In this document: positions 5,880-7,916 of the stretch, one piece after another
How the letters are laid out: every line of letters starts with the position of its first letter
Position numbering within the stretch: the stretch's first letter is position 1
DNA from: ZLKRG08 sp046094385
Lineage (GTDB): Bacteria; Actinomycetota; Actinomycetes; Nanopelagicales; Nanopelagicaceae
Reading direction: 5' to 3'
Assembly: GCA_046094385.1 (NCBI GenBank)
Contig: JBJTHJ010000020.1
Span: forward strand, 1 to 7,916
DNA: 7,916 nucleotides
Position numbers and translations under genes: made by a program
Notes under the pieces: generated by a model
What the model was told of the DNA's origin: nothing
The model's input: the letters and a program-made list of their open reading frames with translations, nothing else
The model's database searches: none

Positions 5880-6422
5880 TCTTGAGCCGCGGGTATCGTG
5901 TGGTGAGATCTTTATCTGCGGAGCTCCAGCTGCAGCAAACCACTCCGAATCTCTTATCTCTTTCATGGCCAATTTGCGCTCAGCCTCTGGCAATCTATCT
6001 ATAAAAACAATGCCATCTAGGTGATCAGTCTCATGCTGTAGCGCTCTAGCTAGAAATTCAGTTCCCTCAATGACTATAGGATCGCCAAACATATTAAAAC
6101 CTTTAGCAACTGCCCGCATAGCGCGTGGTGTGTTGTAGCGTAAATCCGGGAATGAAAGACATCCCTCTTCGCCATCTTGTAACTCATCTGAGAGATCTAA
6201 AGTGGGATTTACTAGATGGCCGACTTGCTCGTCGATATCCCAAACAAAGACCCTTAATGGCACTCCTATTTGAGGAGCTGCTAGTCCAGCACCAGGGGCA
6301 TCCTGCATCGTTTCTGTAAGATCTTTCACCAATTTTCGTAGCTCTTTATCAAAAGTGACTACTGGATCAGCTGGAGTGGTCAGTACAGGATCTCCGAAAA
6401 GTCTAATTGATTGAATCGACAC
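5874..6422 (-). CDS. def: Peptide deformylase
   Basis: A metallo-hydrolase that removes the N-formyl group from nascent proteins at the ribosome exit, undoing the work of Fmt encoded next to it. The 182-residue protein has all three family motifs. These are GAGLAAPQIG (44-53, with Q51), EEGCLS (85-90, with metal ligand C88) and QHETDH (129-134, with metal ligands H130 and H134 and catalytic E131). The start is GTG at 6420-6422, 9 nt after the priA stop. It has no Shine-Dalgarno site but a TAGAAT box exactly 6 nt upstream. The C-terminus (RGSRF) ends in the first of three 9-bp tandem repeats, so its last residues may differ among relatives. Confidence 0.97.
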   Translation of the reverse strand: MSIQSIRLFGDPVLTTPADPVVTFDKELRKLVKDLTETMQDAPGAGLAAPQIGVPLRVFVWDIDEQVGHLVNPTLDLSDELQDGEEGCLSFPDLRYNTPRAMRAVAKGFNMFGDPIVIEGTEFLARALQHETDHLDGIVFIDRLPEAERKLAMKEIRDSEWFAAAGAPQIKISPHDTRGSRF

Positions 6423-6428
6423 CGCGTA

Positions 6429-6434
6429 ATTCTA
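6429..6434 (-). promoter_or_regulatory. Candidate leaderless -10 box (TAGAAT) for def, built on the priA stop codon
   Basis: On the minus strand, TAGAAT matches TATAAT at five of six positions and is followed by 6 nt (TACGCG) and then the GTG start of def. Its first three bases are the TAG stop codon of priA (6432-6434). No Shine-Dalgarno site precedes def. It would drive def, and probably fmt and rsmB, independently of priA. No -35 box was recognised. Confidence 0.5.
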
Positions 6435-7916
6435 GCCGAGCATATAAGGATCTACTCGCATCTTAAGAATACCTTTACCAGAGATAGAGCGTCTTCTCTG
6501 GAACTCGTGTAGAAAGACGAGCGTCTGTGCAGCGCTCTTTAGTGGGAAGAATAGGGAGATCGATCCTGAATTTAGATTATAGATACGAACTTCGCTAGAT
6601 AATCGACCATCACGAAGGGCGCTTTGCAAACCACTATAAATTCTTGCTGATTCCTCTGCAGGCGGTTGAATCAGTACATGTCGTGTGCTTGGGGGTAATA
6701 ATCCATCCTTCAACTCATCTAGCTCTCGGTTCAGAATTGAGAAGGGATTCCACTGAATCAGTGAATTTATGATCGGAGACTCTGGCCGTTCAACAATCAT
6801 AACCCGTCCTTGGCTCATGGCGGCATACCGCATTAAGCTGGATAAAGCTCGCTCAGTACTGCGCAGATCAGCAGCCAGATTCAAACCATCTAGAAAAAGC
6901 ACCGCGCTGTATATTTGAATAGGGGCAGCACCTAAGGTGGCAATAACTAAGTTCTTTCGACCTGTAACTGGTGGTAAATCCTTGTCAACAGTTGCCAAAT
7001 GGATCGAAGTATTAGGAAATGACTTGCCTAACTCCTCTGCGATTCGCTCGATACCACGACCCAAAAGATAGATTCTTTTACCTTCGCAGAAACTGCATCT
7101 CCAATCTTCGAAACTTCTACTGCAGATTGTGCAATTGGGATCAGCTGTTCTATTTCGCTTGGTCAAGCGGCCACCACAGGGACATTTGGCTACATTTCGA
7201 CAATTAGCACATGAAATTGCCAATCCGTATCCCTTTGCTGGAGCAACCACTAAGACAGTTCCCAAATTTAGAAACTTCTTGAAATCCGGGATTAGACCAC
7301 TTGGCAGTAATTCACCTTGTAAGGAAGGTTTTGCAATCACCTGTATCTTATTGGCCGATTTTTTTAGGGTTACATAACCTTTGGCGATCAACGATGCCAT
7401 CTCCAATGAGGGTGTGAATCCTAGAAAATAGAGATTCTCATTTAGATGCTCATTTCGCAGCAGAGCTACGTCTCTAGTGTTGAATCCGGGTGATTTGATC
7501 TCGTAATGATGCTCTGAATCCTCACGGAGAATGATCACATTTTGAAATGGCTTTGGATTCAATATCGATCCGCGCAACCCAACATGAAAATAATCTGATG
7601 CAAGCAAGTCGACCAGGCGGCGCTCTGGGACTATCAAAATGGTAGATCCGGTCTTAGCTATCTGAATTGCCATATCTCTTATTTGAGTTACTTCATCAAA
7701 TTTAGCATCTAACTGCAGGTAATATCTCTTTCCAGGTCCTGAATTAGGTGTTGTAGATGGTTTAAGAAAATCTTTAAAACGGGTGACGAATCGTAGAACA
7801 TCAAACATCGGAACGGCCCATCTTGAGGCTATCGCTCGGTAAAGGTGCAAGAAATCCGACGAGATATTGGGGCCTAAAATGGGTTTGTTAATAAATGATA
7901 ACTTTGCACCAGATTT
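6432..7916 (-). CDS. priA: Primosomal protein N' (PriA), actinobacterial helicase-deficient type; 5' end outside window
   Basis: Replication-restart protein; 494 residues are visible. The frame stays open to the right edge, and the 22 residues upstream of the TTG at 7848-7850 (including INKPILGPNISSDFLHLYRAIASRWAV) match the end of the PriA N-terminal DNA-binding domain. The true start therefore lies beyond 7916. No Walker A (GxGKT) is present where it would be expected, near KRYYLQLDAKFDEVTQI. The DEEH box is degraded to REDSEHH, although SPGFNTRDVALLR after it still aligns with PriA. Eight cysteines survive in the zinc region (plus-strand positions about 7085-7210), in the order CANC, CPCGG, CTIC, CSFC. 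HAMAP/UniProt annotation notes that actinobacterial PriA lacks helicase motifs. It probably acts as a DNA-binding scaffold in restart rather than as a motor. It heads the visible cluster. Confidence 0.9.
   Translation of the reverse strand, partial: KSGAKLSFINKPILGPNISSDFLHLYRAIASRWAVPMFDVLRFVTRFKDFLKPSTTPNSGPGKRYYLQLDAKFDEVTQIRDMAIQIAKTGSTILIVPERRLVDLLASDYFHVGLRGSILNPKPFQNVIILREDSEHHYEIKSPGFNTRDVALLRNEHLNENLYFLGFTPSLEMASLIAKGYVTLKKSANKIQVIAKPSLQGELLPSGLIPDFKKFLNLGTVLVVAPAKGYGLAISCANCRNVAKCPCGGRLTKRNRTADPNCTICSRSFEDWRCSFCEGKRIYLLGRGIERIAEELGKSFPNTSIHLATVDKDLPPVTGRKNLVIATLGAAPIQIYSAVLFLDGLNLAADLRSTERALSSLMRYAAMSQGRVMIVERPESPIINSLIQWNPFSILNRELDELKDGLLPPSTRHVLIQPPAEESARIYSGLQSALRDGRLSSEVRIYNLNSGSISLFFPLKSAAQTLVFLHEFQRRRSISGKGILKMRVDPYMLG

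Noticed and set aside
7848..7850. TTG as the start of priA, giving a 472-residue protein.
   Set aside because: The frame continues open to the window edge and the upstream residues match the conserved PriA N-terminal region, so the gene is simply cut by the window.
1..7916. Mobile elements, CRISPR arrays, tRNA/rRNA genes, phage or toxin-antitoxin genes, or a new defence system.
   Set aside because: Almost every base belongs to conserved housekeeping genes. I found no long inverted or spaced direct repeats, no transposase-like frames, and no stretch of foreign-looking composition by eye.

Overview
The window looks like a compact stretch of an actinobacterial chromosome with moderate GC. The gene order priA-def-fmt-rsmB-rpe, the helicase-dead type of PriA, the long-form HisG, the actinobacterial type of HisE and the pairing of serB with a YlmA-like ABC ATPase all point to Actinobacteria. 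The tight spacing, non-ATG starts, scarce Shine-Dalgarno sites and AT-leaning codons suggest a streamlined lineage such as the freshwater acI group (Nanopelagicales). That lineage placement is inference from style, not from a marker gene.

Left part (1-1806): a strong hairpin terminator (21-44) lies just downstream of a leftward ABC-type ATPase gene (58-846). A 41-bp divergent gap then separates it from a rightward pair: a freestanding ACT domain (888-1139) and the catalytic HAD domain of phosphoserine phosphatase SerB (1154-1774). In typical actinobacteria the ACT and HAD parts are one protein, so serB is split here. The rightward pair meets the leftward cluster tail to tail at about 1775-1806.

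Right part (1807-7916): one leftward, nearly gapless gene cluster. In transcription order it is priA (running off the right edge), def, fmt, rsmB, rpe, hisE, hisG. Fmt formylates initiator Met-tRNA and Def removes the formyl group from finished proteins. RsmB methylates 16S rRNA, and PriA acts in replication restart. Rpe supplies pentose phosphates, the precursors of the PRPP used by HisG. HisG and HisE are the first two enzymes of histidine synthesis.

Regulation: several starts lack a Shine-Dalgarno site and instead have a TANNNT hexamer exactly 6 nt upstream (the ACT gene, hisE, def). This is the layout of leaderless promoters in actinobacteria and suggests that the leftward cluster has internal promoters. 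The def-fmt junction is the oddest spot: three 9-bp tandem repeats span the def stop, and fmt has no ATG or GTG start.

No mobile element, CRISPR array, tRNA, rRNA or prophage gene is visible, and no gap exceeds 300 bases. I see no new multi-gene system. The points worth a second look are the split serB, the leaderless promoters and the def-fmt junction.
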